A DNA stretch of 64,000 bases from Mesostigma viride (lineage: Eukaryota; Streptophyta; Mesostigmatophyceae; Mesostigmatales; Mesostigmataceae): positions 2,575,009 through 2,639,008 of the forward strand of contig RPFO01000448.1 of assembly GCA_009746045.1 (NCBI GenBank), written 5' to 3'. Of this stretch, positions 20,117 to 31,602 are shown piece by piece. Within the stretch, counting starts at the first letter, position 1. Each line of letters starts with the position of its first letter. The notes beneath the pieces were generated by a model. It was given only the letters and a program-made list of their open reading frames with translations, searched no databases and was not told the origin of the DNA. Made by a program: the position numbers and the translations under genes.

Positions 20117-21396
20117 TCAGATGTGCGGAGATACTATGCGATCCAGCCGGTCCACGACCTGTTTGTAGAGCTTGTGCCAAGGGGCAGCACCGAACAGATG
20201 TGGGTGACGTTGCAAAAAACATCGGACTTAAAAAAATTAAATTAAATTATAACATGCCTCCGTGGGGAGGTCATGTAGCACATATTTCATGATGGATGGG
20301 GTGGAGGAAGCCGCGTGATCGAACTATCCTAACTCTATCTAGAAAAGCCTAACTACACTACTCATCAAAACGCCTCCTCCGCTTGGGGGGAGGTGGCTTG
20401 CCCACAGGGTCGGGCGTGTGTGCCTTGACAATCTTCTTCCACCGCTCCTTGTCCTGCATGGCAGTCCAAAGACGGGAGAGAGAGTGGATGCGGTACTCAA
20501 ACTGGGCTGGGACCACTAGGTCGTCCAGCAACATCTGGGTATAGGTCATGGCATGTTTCCCTACCTTTTTAGGAATGTTCTTGGGGCCAGGCCAGGTCAA
20601 AATGTGCCGCCCCGGTTGGCCGAGCCGCTGGGGACCGGCCAGACCAAGGGCGGTGTCGACCTGGCTGGTGCGAGCAAGATGTCCTACAAATGCTATCCTA
20701 CGCTGTCTAATCTCGTCCGAAATACGCGGCATACCGTGATACAAAGACTCTAAGGACCTACGCTGAGAAAACCCGACATTCAGGACCTGTCGGAGCATCC
20801 GGGTTACCGTGCCGTCTAGCTTGGCTGCCAGTGTTGCCGTGAGTGTCCATGCCTCGGCGCCATACGTGAGCACCGTGAGGACGAGGACCTTGAAGAGCAT
20901 GCGCTTGCGGTGCTCGTCCAGGCCCTTGGAGCGCCAGTAGGTGTTGAGCGAACGGAGCTTGGCCCAGGAAAGGCCGATGCGGGTGTCCACATCGTCGGCA
21001 GTGTCCGGAAGCCAACTCCCCAACAGCTTGAAGCGGTCGCGGAGTGGGACCTCCGTCCCGTCTAGCAGGCGCGGCAGCGGTGGGCGACTGGAGGCCCCAA
21101 TCACCATCGCCTCAGTTTTGACACTAATCTCCAACCCCACCGCCCTCGCCTCCAGGCCCAGACAGTCCAGCCAGGTCTGAATGTGCTCGGGGCGCGCGAT
21201 GAGGGTGGTGTCGTCCGCGTAAATCAGGTCAGCCAGGCGGTAACCCGTGCTAACATCGGACTTGACGGAGCATAATGGCTCGGTCATAGTCTTTGACCAA
21301 TAAACGCTGCAAGAGTTCAACAAGAGTCGTGATGAAATCAACACGATACGGAACAAAGACGGGAAAAACGATGTAACTGAGAAAGAACAACACCAT
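20117..21396 (-). pseudogene. Unrecognised 81-codon ORF interrupted by a LINE-C copy (left-arm mirror)
   Basis: Mirror of 34251-35530; see that entry for the reading. Here it runs from 21396 down to 20117, with the LINE at 20230-21251 in between. Confidence 0.5.
20230..21251 (-). mobile_element. 5'-truncated LINE-C copy with RT C-terminal half (left arm)
   Basis: Mirror of 34396-35417, flanked by AAGTCCGATGTT at 20218-20229 and 21252-21263 (read on the minus strand). It encodes YRLADLIYADDTTL to the RT C-terminus in an intact frame ending at 20358. The larger 397-codon frame starts in unrelated upstream sequence. Confidence 0.88.
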
Positions 21397-21479
21397 ATTT
21401 TGCTGTGTGGGAAAGGAGACTGTGAATATCGGGGTAACGAATAAAAGGAATCATTTATCATCTGCCATAAGTCTGAATT

Positions 21480-21780
21480 TATTAAACAATTAATTAACAA
21501 CATATATCTCCGTTGGGAGCTTATGTAACACATAGCCCTGAGTGGGGGCATATGGGTTTTAATACATCCTTAGCTACCACTTGCAGGTGAATTGAATTGT
21601 AACATAACTCCGTTGGGAGTATATGTAGCACATAGCCCTTGAGAGGGGGCATATGGCCTATCATACATCCTAAGCTACTTCCTGCAAGGGTGGGGATGTA
21701 AACAACACTTGCTCTAGGTGCACCAAGGCACCTGCACCCTCATGATGTATCGCGCTATGCTACTTGCAGGTGGGGGGGGT
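21480..21780 (-). repeat. Two LINE 3' ends in tandem (left arm)
   Basis: Two successive minus-strand 3' ends, each with CATATGCCCC, a hairpin (CTCCCAACGGAG core) and a tail (AATTC, then AATTA), follow one another. The second begins in the tail of the first. The mirror is at about 33870-34170. Confidence 0.75.
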
Positions 21781-21967
21781 GTAATCAGTCATAATGCTGT
21801 GCTCTTATTCTTTGCACACTGGTTTTCATGCACCCACGGTTGATGCCACCCTTTTTGCGTCTTCTGACCGAAACTGCATGTAAATGATCCAATTACAAAT
21901 GGACTTGCGGATCAAGGCACTGGCCATAATTAATTACTTCATTAAATTTACTCACCATAGCTTGCAT

Positions 21968-22170
21968 AGTCAAGGCTGAAACGCCCGACCCTGTGGGCAA
22001 ACCACCTCCCCCCAAGCGGAGGAGGCGTTTTGATGAGTAGGGTAGTTAGGACTTTTCTAGACTAGCTAGATTAGAGTTAGGTTAGTTCGATTACGCGGCT
22101 CCTTCCACCCCACCCATCCATCAAGGAATATGTGCTACATGATCTCCCAACGGAGGCATGTTATAATTTA
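21968..22170 (+). mobile_element. 5'-truncated LINE-C copy, 203 bp (left arm)
   Basis: Only the final codons (TPDPVGKPPPPKRRRRFDE), 3' UTR, hairpin and a short tail. It is flanked by ATAGCTTGCAT at 21957-21967 and 22171-22181. The mirror is at 33477-33679. Confidence 0.9.
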
Positions 22171-22436
22171 ATAGCTTGCATTGATCAAATTGAGTTGGCC
22201 ACAGATTTAGTGTGCACAAGGGTCCACCTATTAAAAAAAAAGTCATATATTCTATATCTATTTTGCCCTAGCTCTACCCCAGGGGTCTTCTCTAGCTAGC
22301 ATGCTTCGATCCGCCGTTTGCAAACACGCCGGCCCTTCCCCACTGGAGTCACTAGTCCTACATGACCTGAGCCCACTATTAATCAATTAATTAGGAACAT
22401 CACTCCGTTGGGAGTAAATGTCGCACATATCCCTGA

Positions 22437-24300
22437 TATCCCAAAGGCATACGCAAAGGCATACCGCAGCCACGAGCCACGAGGTAGCCATGGCTGTCGG
22501 AGCTCATAACTTTCACGTTTGAGCACCGAATTCAGCTGTGAATATCACAATCGCTTCGTCTTTCTTAGACGCACATGCTGATATAATTTTCCGAAGCTGT
22601 AACGCACTATACGATGAGCAAACGCCTCTCGACGCAACGCAGCCTGGCGGCTGCGCTCAGCAATGAAAATACGTCTGCAGCCCCGGCTGCAGCTTCGCCA
22701 ACCGGCCCAGAAGGCAGCGGCGCCACTAGCCAAGCTCTAGTGGTCGCCCAGCCGCCTGCTGAGCCCGCCTCGCCCGCAGCGTCGCCTGAACCCAAGCGCA
22801 GTCGCTCTGCCGAGCCGAGTTGGACAGAGCTCGACTTTGTCGCCGAAGCCAGCCAGCCCGGCTTCCTTGACACGCTTAACCCGGAACGCATCCTGGTCTG
22901 CGTGTTTTATGGAACGCACGCCTCGCTTCTTGCACTATGCAAGCAGCTCTTCAACCAAGGTCGCCTCTTTGACCCTCGCTGGGTTCGTCTCGCCTCTTTC
23001 GACATCATTCCCAGCCTCCACCGCCCCTTCCTCCAGCAATTCGCTCTCTTTTCCCTCCTTGGACGCTCCATCGGGGAGCTTTGGCCCCCCAAGCCTCTCA
23101 CCACCACCTTAACCGAATCCTCCCTCCGCTCACTCCTTAAGGAGGTCCTCGAGGAGCACGTGGACCCCATTGCTGCAGATGTGGCGGCCATCGGCGGCAC
23201 GCTGACTGCCGAGCTTCCCCTCCTTTCCACCGCCACCTCCACCATCTCCACCGCCACCTCCACCCTCCTCGCCTCCTCCACCGCCACCACCTCCACCTCC
23301 GACGCCATCACCGCCCAGCTCCGTGACATCGACCAGCGTCTTAAGGACAACGCCATCGCTATCGAGGTTCTGCAGAACACGGCAGGCCTCACCGCCCAGG
23401 CGGTGAAGGACATTGCCGCCAAGCCAGCCCCGGCTGGCCTGGCCGGCGATGCTCCTCCCATCACCACCTGGGCGGACATGCTTAAGCAACATACCACCTC
23501 CACCACCTCCGCCGTCGCAGCCCAGCTCCAACGGCAGACGCTTGACCTCCGCGAGGAGGCCGAGCTCGCCCAGCGCAGCCTCAACGTCATTGTCAAGAAC
23601 TTCACCATGGAGGAAGGTGAGACTTCCGAGAAGCTTTTGCGTGCGTTTGAGCGAGAAATCCTTGGTCGCATGGGCCTTATCGGTGAGATCGCGCTGGCCG
23701 CCCACCGCCTTCCCGCGCGCGGGGTAAGGCAGGGCCGCCCCCGCTCCTTCTCACCTTTAAGACCCCGGCGGACAAGATTTCTTTTCTCAGACGCCGCAAG
23801 CGGCTCGAGAAGACTCTCTTCACCCTTGATGACGACCTGACCCTGGCGCAGCAACAACGGCGACGGGAGCTATGGCCGATCTACCTCCAGCTCCGGCAGA
23901 CCAAGGCGGGCCAGCCGGTGTACTGGAAGGGGGCGGCCATCTACGTCGGCCACAAGCCCTGGCAGGCGACCCCCCCCCCGCGGCCCCAGCGACTCCAGAC
24001 GCCCCAGCTTAGGGGAATACAGCAGTAGTAGTGCAGAATAGATAGACCGTGGCCATGTACATGTACGCCTCCTAGAGGCACTATCCTAGCTAAGCCACGC
24101 GCTTTCCTTAATCATGTACATGTGTGCCTATGATGAGCCACACCCCAGATGATGCCTAGCTTTATTTAGTTATGTTGTGCCCATGCAGGGAGTAACTCTC
24201 TGCTGAGACGCCATGCCCTAGCTTCTTTGTATAGCTATGCTGCTCTTCCCCCCATGACAGGCTCCCCCTTCGCTGGGCATAGCTTGAAGATCATGGGATG
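22437..24300 (+). mobile_element. LINE-B, left-arm copy lacking its 3' end
   Basis: Mirror of the complete element at 31186-33210 up to the arm boundary. The 5' target repeat ATATCCCTGA is at 22427-22436. The 3' UTR is cut at GATCATGGGATG (24300), so the hairpin and tail are missing. Confidence 0.9.
22614..24041 (+). pseudogene. LINE-B ORF1, left-arm copy with one frameshift
   Basis: Identical to the 476-codon frame at 31603-33033 (minus) except for one missing C in a CCCC run near 23712, which shifts the frame inside the RRM-like domain, and a shorter C-run near 23970 (10 versus 12). The open part reads 408 codons from MSKRLSTQRSL. Both differences are homopolymer lengths, so either copy could carry a sequencing error. 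If real, this copy makes an ORF1 protein without its C-terminal RNA-binding part. Confidence 0.85.
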
Positions 24301-24999
24301 GATGATTGGGCTAACAAAGTGAGTGGTTGCGTGTCGTGCGCAATGGTCATGTTAGTCCTCCTTGCCTCCCTATGAAACTAAGGGTTGAGAAAGCAGGTTT
24401 GGGCTCGGCGGCTACCATATTGTAGTGACATGCACACACGGGCTGTTGGGAGCCACGGGGAAGAGAATATGAGAAAATCGGGTTAGCTTCGATTGCCAAT
24501 TTGTAGCCATCCACTAAGCTGCTGTTTAGAATGGTAGGAATGCTTTTACACACTTTATACAGACGTCCACTTAAGTAAATTTGGACTAATTGAGCTCTGA
24601 GACATCTGGTGGTGCCGGTCTACACGATCATTTCTAGCTTTTCTCATTCTGTCATTTTTTGTTGGATGCAATATCAATATTGTGTAGACACCTCACTTAT
24701 GTTATGATTTGGCCATTATGGATTCAAGAAACACCTGCCATGATCCTCCATTTTGCCAACACTCACGCCATGGTGAACACCATTTTATTTTTTTATTGCT
24801 TGATGACATGGTTGAGATCACCTAGTAAGACAGTTGGTGTGTGGGCGGGGGTGGGCAAGGATCTTGGCACTCAGACATGTCTTTGGCCGGTGGGGTTACA
24901 TGGGTGGCAAGAGGCAGATGCCTGTTTGGGGCAAACCAATGTTGGTGCAGTTAATTAGTAATTATATTGACTGGTTTTTCACTCCCTCTCTCCTCTTGG

Positions 25000-25240
25000 A
25001 CTGCCATGCAGAAGCAAGAAGCGGTGGCAGAGATTGTCAAGGCGCACACGCCCGACCCTGTGGGCAAGCCCCCCCCCCAAGCGGTGGAGGCGTTTTGATG
25101 AGTAGTGTAGTTAGGATTTTCTAGATAGCTTAGAGTTAGGAAGTTCGTTCACGCGGCTCCCTCCACCCATCCATCATGGAATATGTGCTACATGATTCCC
25201 CACGGAGGCATGTTATAATTTAATTTACTTTAATTTAATT
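25000..25240 (+). mobile_element. Spacer copy of the 267-bp truncated LINE-C
   Basis: Same element as 18989-19255 with small indels: last RT codons, CATGATTCCCCACGGAGGC in place of the normal hairpin, and an AATTT tail. ATATTGACTGG lies before it and ATTGACTGGTT after it. Confidence 0.75.
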
Positions 25241-26229
25241 ATTGACTGGTTATGGGTTTGCATAGACTACTCAAGTTTTGTTCCTTGTTGTGCGAGATCT
25301 CCCTTCCATTCATTCCATATCGACTTGCCATTGCCTCCAGGTTTGTCGAGGCCGGCAATGCATCTAGTGTAGGATTGTATAGGTATACAATAAGACTTTT
25401 TCATGCAAGGGTACGTTATGGATTCATTCTATTAATTAAATGAATGATTTTATGGATTTATGGGAGCATTAATTAATTGAATCATGAATTTGCACGCAAC
25501 TTGTCACGTGAGCATGTATCCAAACAATGATTAATCATTTATCAAAGAGACAACCAGCGCAGGCCAGAAATCGGGAGAATCCGGACCATGGTTAGCTCGA
25601 GCCTGCCGTTATCTTTTCCGCGTTTTCGAGTCGTTCAGGATGATGAAGATGAATGGTGATGGAAATGTGTTATCCTTGTGCATTGAAATTATGGCTGGCT
25701 TACGTGTGGAGCGACTAGATGACCTAGACGGTGGGGCCGGAAACAGCATGCTTGATCAGGGCGTGTGTTTCTAGCCTAACTGGCCGGGAGTGTCTAGTGG
25801 TGAGCACCATTGCTGCGATCGTCTCCCACCATTTACGAGGAAAATACCCGCAAATGAAAACACTGAAAAGGTCTAGCTAGTCAGTCATCACGTTAGCCAT
25901 GCCATGATTCCAAACGTCCAAGAACTGCACACGGTGCAAAGGCAAAAACTCGGAGGACAGCATCTTTCAAATGTGCGCGGGAACCAAAAGCCCGCGGATG
26001 CCAGAAAACATTCGTGTTGCCGTGGCAGCGACGCGACGATGTGGACAACGAATCCAGTGCCAAGCTCGGAACGGCCGCAAAGGAGATCTGGCATCACAGG
26101 GTTCAGATGTGCGGAGATACTATGCGATCCAGCCGGTCCAACGACCTGTTTGTAGAGCTTGTGCCAAGGGCAGCACCGAACAGATGTGCGGTTGACGTTG
26201 CAAAAAACATCGGACCTTAAAAAAATTTA

Positions 26230-27270
26230 AAATTAAATTATAACATGCCTTCCGTGGGAGGTCATGTTAGCACATATTTCATGATGGATGGGTGGAGGAA
26301 GCCGCGTGATTCGAACTATCCTAATCTCTATCTAGAAAAGCCTAACTACACTACTCATCAAAACGCCTCCTCCGCTTGGGGGAGGTGGCTTGCCCCCAGG
26401 GTCGGGCGTGTGTGCCCTTGACAATTCTTCTTCCACCGCTCCTTTTTCTGCCATGGCAGTCCAAAGCGGGAGAGAGAGTGGATGCGGTACTTCAAACTGG
26501 GCTGGGACCACTTAGGTCGTCCAGCAACATCTGGGTATAGGTCATGGCATGTTTCCCTACCTTTTTTAGGAATGTTCTTGGGGCCAGGCCAGGTCAAATG
26601 TGCCGCCCCGGTTGGCCGAGCCGTGGGGACCGGCCAGACCAAGGGCGTGTCGACCTGGCTGGGGCGAGCAAGATGTCCTACAAATGCTATCCTACGCTGT
26701 CTAATCTCGTCCGAAATACGCGGCATTACCGTGATACAAAGACTCTAAGGACCTACGCTGAGAAAACCCGACATTCGGACCTGTCGGAGCATCCGGGTTA
26801 CCGTGCCGTTCTAGCTTGGCTGCCAGGTGTTGCCGTGAGTGTCCATGCCTCGGCGCCATACGTGAGCACCGTGAGGACGAGGACCTTGAAGAGCATGCGC
26901 TTGCGGTGCTCTGGTCCAGGCCCTTTGGAGCGCCAGTAGGTGTTGAGCGAACGGAGCTTGGCCCAGGAAAGGCCGATGCGGGTGTCCACATCGTCGGCAG
27001 TGTCCGGAAGCCAACTCCCCAACAGCTTGAAGCGGTCGCGGCAGTGGGACCTCCGTCCCGTTCTAGCAGGGCGCGGCAGCGGTGGGCGACTCGGAGGCCC
27101 CAATCACCATCGCCTCATTTTTGACACTAATCTCCAACCCCACCGCCCTCGCCTCCAGGCCCAGACAGTCCAGCCAGGTCTGAATGTGCTCGGGGCGCGC
27201 GATGAGGGTGGTGTCGTCCCGGCGTAAATCAGGTCAGCCAGGCGGTAACCCGTGCTAACATCGGACTTGA
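26230..27270 (-). pseudogene. Spacer copy of the truncated LINE-C RT
   Basis: Same element as 20230-21251. PRISDEIRQRRIAFVGHLAR, LSWAKLRSLNTYWRSKG and neighbouring blocks appear in different frames because of many one-base indels. Confidence 0.75.
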
Positions 27271-27832
27271 CGGAGCATAATGGCTCGGTCATTAGTCTTT
27301 GACCAATAAACGCTTGCAAGAGTTCAACAAGAGTCGTGATGAAATCAACACGATACGGAACAAAGACGGGAAAAACGATGTAAACTGAGAAAGAACAACA
27401 CCATATTTTGCTGTGTGGGAAAGGAGACTGTGAAATATCGGGGTAACGAATAAAAGGAATCATTATATCATCTGCCATAAGGCTGAATTTACTTAAACAA
27501 TTAATTAACAACATATTATCTCCGTTGGGAGCTTTATGTAACACATAGCCCTGAGTGGGGGCATATGGGTTTAATACATCCTTTAGCTACCACTTGCAGG
27601 TGAATTGAATTGTAACATAACTCCGTTGGGAGTATATGTAGCACATAGCCCTTGAGAGGGGGCATATGGCCTATCATACATCCTAAGCACTTCCTGCAAG
27701 GGTGGGGAGTAAACAACACTTGCTCTAGGTGCACCAAGGCACCTGCACCCTCATGATGTATCGCCGCTATGCTACTTGCAGGTGGGGGGGTGTAATCAGT
27801 CATAATGCTGTGCTCTTATTCTTTGCACACTG

Positions 27833-29500
27833 GTGTTCTGGTGCGGCATGGCTGCGGCAGCTACCTGGCCCGGGCTGGCCGACGTTGGCATGGACGACTG
27901 TCAAGAAAGAGTTCATCTCGCTTGGGTAAGCTGCGGTTGTTTCGTCTGGGCGCTCTTCCCATTTTATTGCTAACGGGTCGATTTACTTACCCAACGTTTC
28001 CATCCAGGGCAGAAATGCCAGCGACTTTTCAGTCGGCCACTTCCATTTTTTACCCACTTCGAGTCGTAACGTCATCCAAGGAATACTTTACCCTCTGTAT
28101 TCCGGCCTGTCTCCTTCTATTTCGCAGGAACCCTTCGCTTCTGGTTGGCGTTCCTGCACTGCAGGCAGGCTGCAGTCTCTACCGCTGCATTTTTTTGTAA
28201 GTACTTCGGTTGGGAAGTTCGTCTAACGTTTTTCCATCGACTGTCCTGCTTCCAAGCCAGGCCGCGTCTCTACACTGTGTTTCCGTCAGCAACGGGATGG
28301 AGGTCCGGTTTTTCATGATCGGCAACCGTTTTGGTCACGTCATTTTCAGCAACACGCAACTGCCTCTGCCTTACACGCTGCGCTTTGTCGTCCTTCCGTC
28401 GGTTCGGGAAAGCTTCTTACGTCTTTCCATTACATCATTACCGTCCAGGTAGTTTCTTACCATTTGCTTTCGGTCGGCAACGGGTCGGGAGCATATACAG
28501 TGGGTCATTATCCGCAATGCAGCTTCCCCCCTGTTTTCCCCACAGGCTCTCCCTGTATTTCCTTGGGGAACATCTTTGGATTAGCTCCCGTGCATCAAAC
28601 GTGCATCAAGAACACATTTTTTAGGGAGACTTTGGCTGTTCGTGGGATGGGAAGCACTACTGTGCCCATGTTTTCCACTGCTTGATCTTGACTGCATACC
28701 CCACGCACCTGTCACCCACCTGACTTTTGCTAGTAGTTGCTGGATTTTTTCTTATAGCAGGTGCTGCGTGCTGGTGATTGACATTACGGTCGCCATTGCT
28801 TGCCAGTAATTCAAAGTTGCTTGAAATGGTCAGCATCACGGCCAAGTCTACGTTCAGATCCTGCTTGGAATTTGTGGCGGGCGTTTTCTGTATTGGATGA
28901 ACGCCAGTTTTTGTGACAGTGTGATTGTGTATAGGAACAAGTTTGAAGCAACAGCACACGTAGCATATTCATACTCATATACATGCGCTTAATGTGAACG
29001 ATGTAGCCTAGGGCGAAGAGCGTTGGTTTACACGACGACGTATTCAAAGTATAACTTCTGTAAACAAGTATCCATCTGCGTGTTTTAATTCATTTTGGCA
29101 GCCATGCATGTGCACAAGAGTACCAATTAATTATTCCTACACTAGGGGTCGATGTATTTAGCATTCACTTTGGCATTTACTGCGGCAATGCCATTACTCC
29201 GTGGCTCCCCAATGGGACATGTATGTGTGTCTTGTTGTGTTGACAGCGTGTAATAAGTGTTGCAACGAACTAGGCAAGGGCTAATGGACTAAACTGTGAC
29301 GGGCAGCACATTGATTGCCGCATCGAAGCCAAGAATCATTTAGCACTCGCAGTTAGGTATCGCCATGATGCAGAGAAATTGTTGTGGCCTGACCACTTGA
29401 GGCAGTGAGACAAGGTTGGATGCCCTCCCAATCAGTGTATAGGGGTTGAAGGTTGTTTTATTGCCACCCATGTGACGCAATATACGTGTGCTTGATGAGT
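27833..29500. repeat. Second direct copy of module A (spacer)
   Basis: Starts at TTCTGGTGCGGCATGG, matching 16160 onward. It is nearly identical to module A (single substitutions such as CCAACG to CCAGCG) with one 28-bp block after CGTTT near 28232 that both arms lack. It has none of the dense indels of the preceding segment, so it is probably a genuine paralogous copy. Confidence 0.85.
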
Positions 29501-30571
29501 GGATGGATGGATGGATGGATGGATGGATGGATGGATGGATGGATGGATGGATGGATGGATGGATGGATGGATGGATGGATGGATGGATGGATGGATGGAT
29601 GGATGGATGGATGGATGGATGGATGGATGGATGGATGGATGGATGGATGGATGGATGGATGGATGGATGGATGGATGGATGGATGGATGGATGGATGGAT
29701 GGATGGATGGATGGATGGATGGATGGATGGATGGATGGATGGATGGATGGATGGATGGATGGATGGATGGATGCATGGATGCATGGATGCATGGATGCAT
29801 GGATGCATGGATGCATGGATGCATGGATGCATGGATGCATGGATGCATGGATGCATGGATGCATGGATGCATGGATGCATGGATGCATGGATGCATGGAT
29901 GCATGGATGCATGGATGCATGGATGCATGGATGCATGGATGCATGGATGCATGGATGCATGGATGCATGGATGCATGGATGCATGGATGCATGGATGCAT
30001 GGATGCATGGATGCATGGATGCATGGATGCATGGATGCATGGATGCATGGATGCATGGGTGCATGGGTGCATGGGTGCATGGGTGCATGGGTGCATGGGT
30101 GCATGGGTGCATGGGTGCATGGGTGCATGGGTGCATGGGTGCATGGGTGCATGGGTGCATGGGTGCATGGGTGCATGGGTGCATGGGTGCATGGGTGCAT
30201 GGGTGCATGGGTGCATGGGTGCATGGGTGCATGGGTGCATGGGTGCATGGGTGCATGGATGCATGGATGCATGGATGGATGCATGGATGCATGGATGCAT
30301 GGATGGATGGATGCATGGATGCATGGATGCATGGATGCAAGGATGCATGGATGCATGGATGCATGGATGCATGGATGCATGGATGCATGGATGCATGGAT
30401 GCATGGATGCATGGATGCATGGATGCATGGATGCATGGATGCATGGATGCATGGATGCATGGATGCATGGATGCATGGATGCATGGATGCATGGATGCAT
30501 GGATGCATGGATGCATGGATGCATGGATGCATGGATGCATGGATGCATGGATGCATGGATGCATGGATGGA
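29501..30571. repeat. Expanded satellite: GGAT, GGATGCAT and GGGTGCAT blocks (spacer)
   Basis: GGAT at 29501-29771, GGATGCAT to about 30057, a homogeneous block of GGGTGCAT (about 25 copies) to about 30255, then GGATGCAT again with GGATGGATGCAT and GCAAGGAT variants, to 30571. It is twice the length of the arm copies. The GGGTGCAT block is unique to this copy. The 360-400-codon frames are artefacts. Confidence 0.95.
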
Positions 30572-30890
30572 TTATTGGCTAACAAAGTAAGTGCTTGCGT
30601 GTCGTGCGCATGGTCATGTTAGTCCTCCTTGCCTCCCTATGAAACTAAGGGTTGAGAAAGCGTGTTTGGGCTCGGCGGCTGCCATATCGTAGTGGCATGC
30701 GCACACGGGCTGTTGGGAGCCACGGGGAAGAGAATATGAGAAATCGGTTTAGCCAGTGCTTCGATTGCCAATTTGTAGCCATCCACTAGGCTGCTGTTTA
30801 GAATGGTAGGTACTTTTACACACTTTATACAGACGTCCACTTAAGCTAAATTTGGACTAATTGAGCTCTGAGACATCATGGTGGTCCCGG
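30572..30890. repeat. Diverged copy of the start of module B
   Basis: Matches about 18316-18620 with substitutions and a short insertion (CCAGTG near 30755), without homopolymer indels. It breaks off after GACATCATGGTGGT into LINE 3' sequence. Confidence 0.75.
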
Positions 30891-31175
30891 TGCCCTTGGT
30901 GCACCTAGAGCAGGTGTAGTTTACATCCTACCCTTGCAGGAAGTAGCCCAGAATGTATTAAAAGGCCAAAGCAAGGAGACAACCATATGCCCCTTCTCAG
31001 GCTATGAGCCACATGTACTCCCAACGTAGTCGTGTTCCTAATTAATAATTAATTAATGCCTCTTGTCAGGGATATGTGCTACATGTGTTCCCAATGGAGA
31101 TGTGTTCCAATTTAATTTAATTTAATTTTTTCCTTGAGAAGGGGGATATGGTTTTTAAGTAATTCTCGATCTTGC
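30891..31175 (+). repeat. Chain of LINE 3' ends
   Basis: Three plus-strand 3' ends in a row: CCACATGTACTCCCAACGTAG with an AATTA tail (to about 31047); CTACATGTGTTCCCAATGGAG with an AATTT tail (to about 31128); and a third that reaches TCAGGGATAT, where LINE-B is inserted, and continues at 33211. Each begins in the tail of the one before. Confidence 0.7.
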
Positions 31176-31209
31176 TCAGGGATATTGAATTGAATTGAAT
31201 TGAATTGTA

Positions 31210-31234
31210 ACATAACTCCGTTGGGAGTATATGT
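31210..31234 (-). other. LINE 3'-terminal hairpin (LINE-B)
   Basis: On the minus strand ACATA-TA-CTCC-CAAC-GGAG-T-TATGT, followed by the AATTC tail. The outer stem is five pairs (ACATA/TATGT). Confidence 0.8.
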
Positions 31235-31602
31235 AGCACACAGCCCTTGAGAGGGGGGCATATGGCCTATCATACATCCTAAGCTACTTCCTGCAAGGGT
31301 GGGGATGTAAAGGACCCTTGCTCTAGGTGCACCAGGGCACTTGCATCCCATGATCTTCAAGCTATGCCCAGCGAAGGGGGAGCCTGTCATGGGGGGAAGA
31401 GCAGCATAGCTATACAAAGAAGCTAGGGCATGGCGTCTCAGCAGAGAGTTACTCCCTGCATGGGCACAACATAACTAAATAAAGCTAGGCATCATCTGGG
31501 GTGTGGCTCATCATAGGCACACATGTACATGATTAAGGAAAGCGCGTGGCTTAGCTAGGATAGTGCCTCTAGGAGGCGTACATGTACATGGCCACGGTCT
31601 AT

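Larger units (their letters stand above)
15889..24300. repeat. Left inverted arm
   Basis: Order from outside in: terminus and subterminal repeats, module A (about 16.1-17.8 kb), satellite (17796-18319), module B (about 18.3-21.8 kb) and module C (about 21.8-24.3 kb). Positions pair with the right arm as x + y = 55644 outside the satellite and 55647 inside it. The arm ends inside the 3' UTR of LINE-B at a GATCATGGGATG junction. Confidence 0.9.
24301..27832. repeat. Direct but indel-rich copy of module B (spacer)
   Basis: Follows 18312-21826 base for base in the same orientation, but with single-base insertions and deletions roughly every 60-100 bp, many in homopolymers. Examples are GAGAAATC versus GAGAAAATC and GACATCATGG versus GACATCTGG. 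The RT frame that is open at 20358-21251 is broken into several pieces here (26358-27230). The junction at 24301 lies in a short ATGGATG match. The pattern is that of an unpolished long-read segment. Confidence 0.85.

Noticed and set aside
20358-21551. 397-codon frame as a complete reverse transcriptase gene (and its mirror at 34096-35289)
   Set aside because: Its first ~100 codons are unrelated sequence upstream of a 5'-truncated LINE-C. The endonuclease and RT motifs A and B are absent.
29340-30622. Frames up to about 400 codons in the GGAT/GGATGCAT arrays (also 17635-18336 and 37311-38009)
   Set aside because: Repeat artefacts ([24 protein letters not shown] patterns) open on both strands at once.
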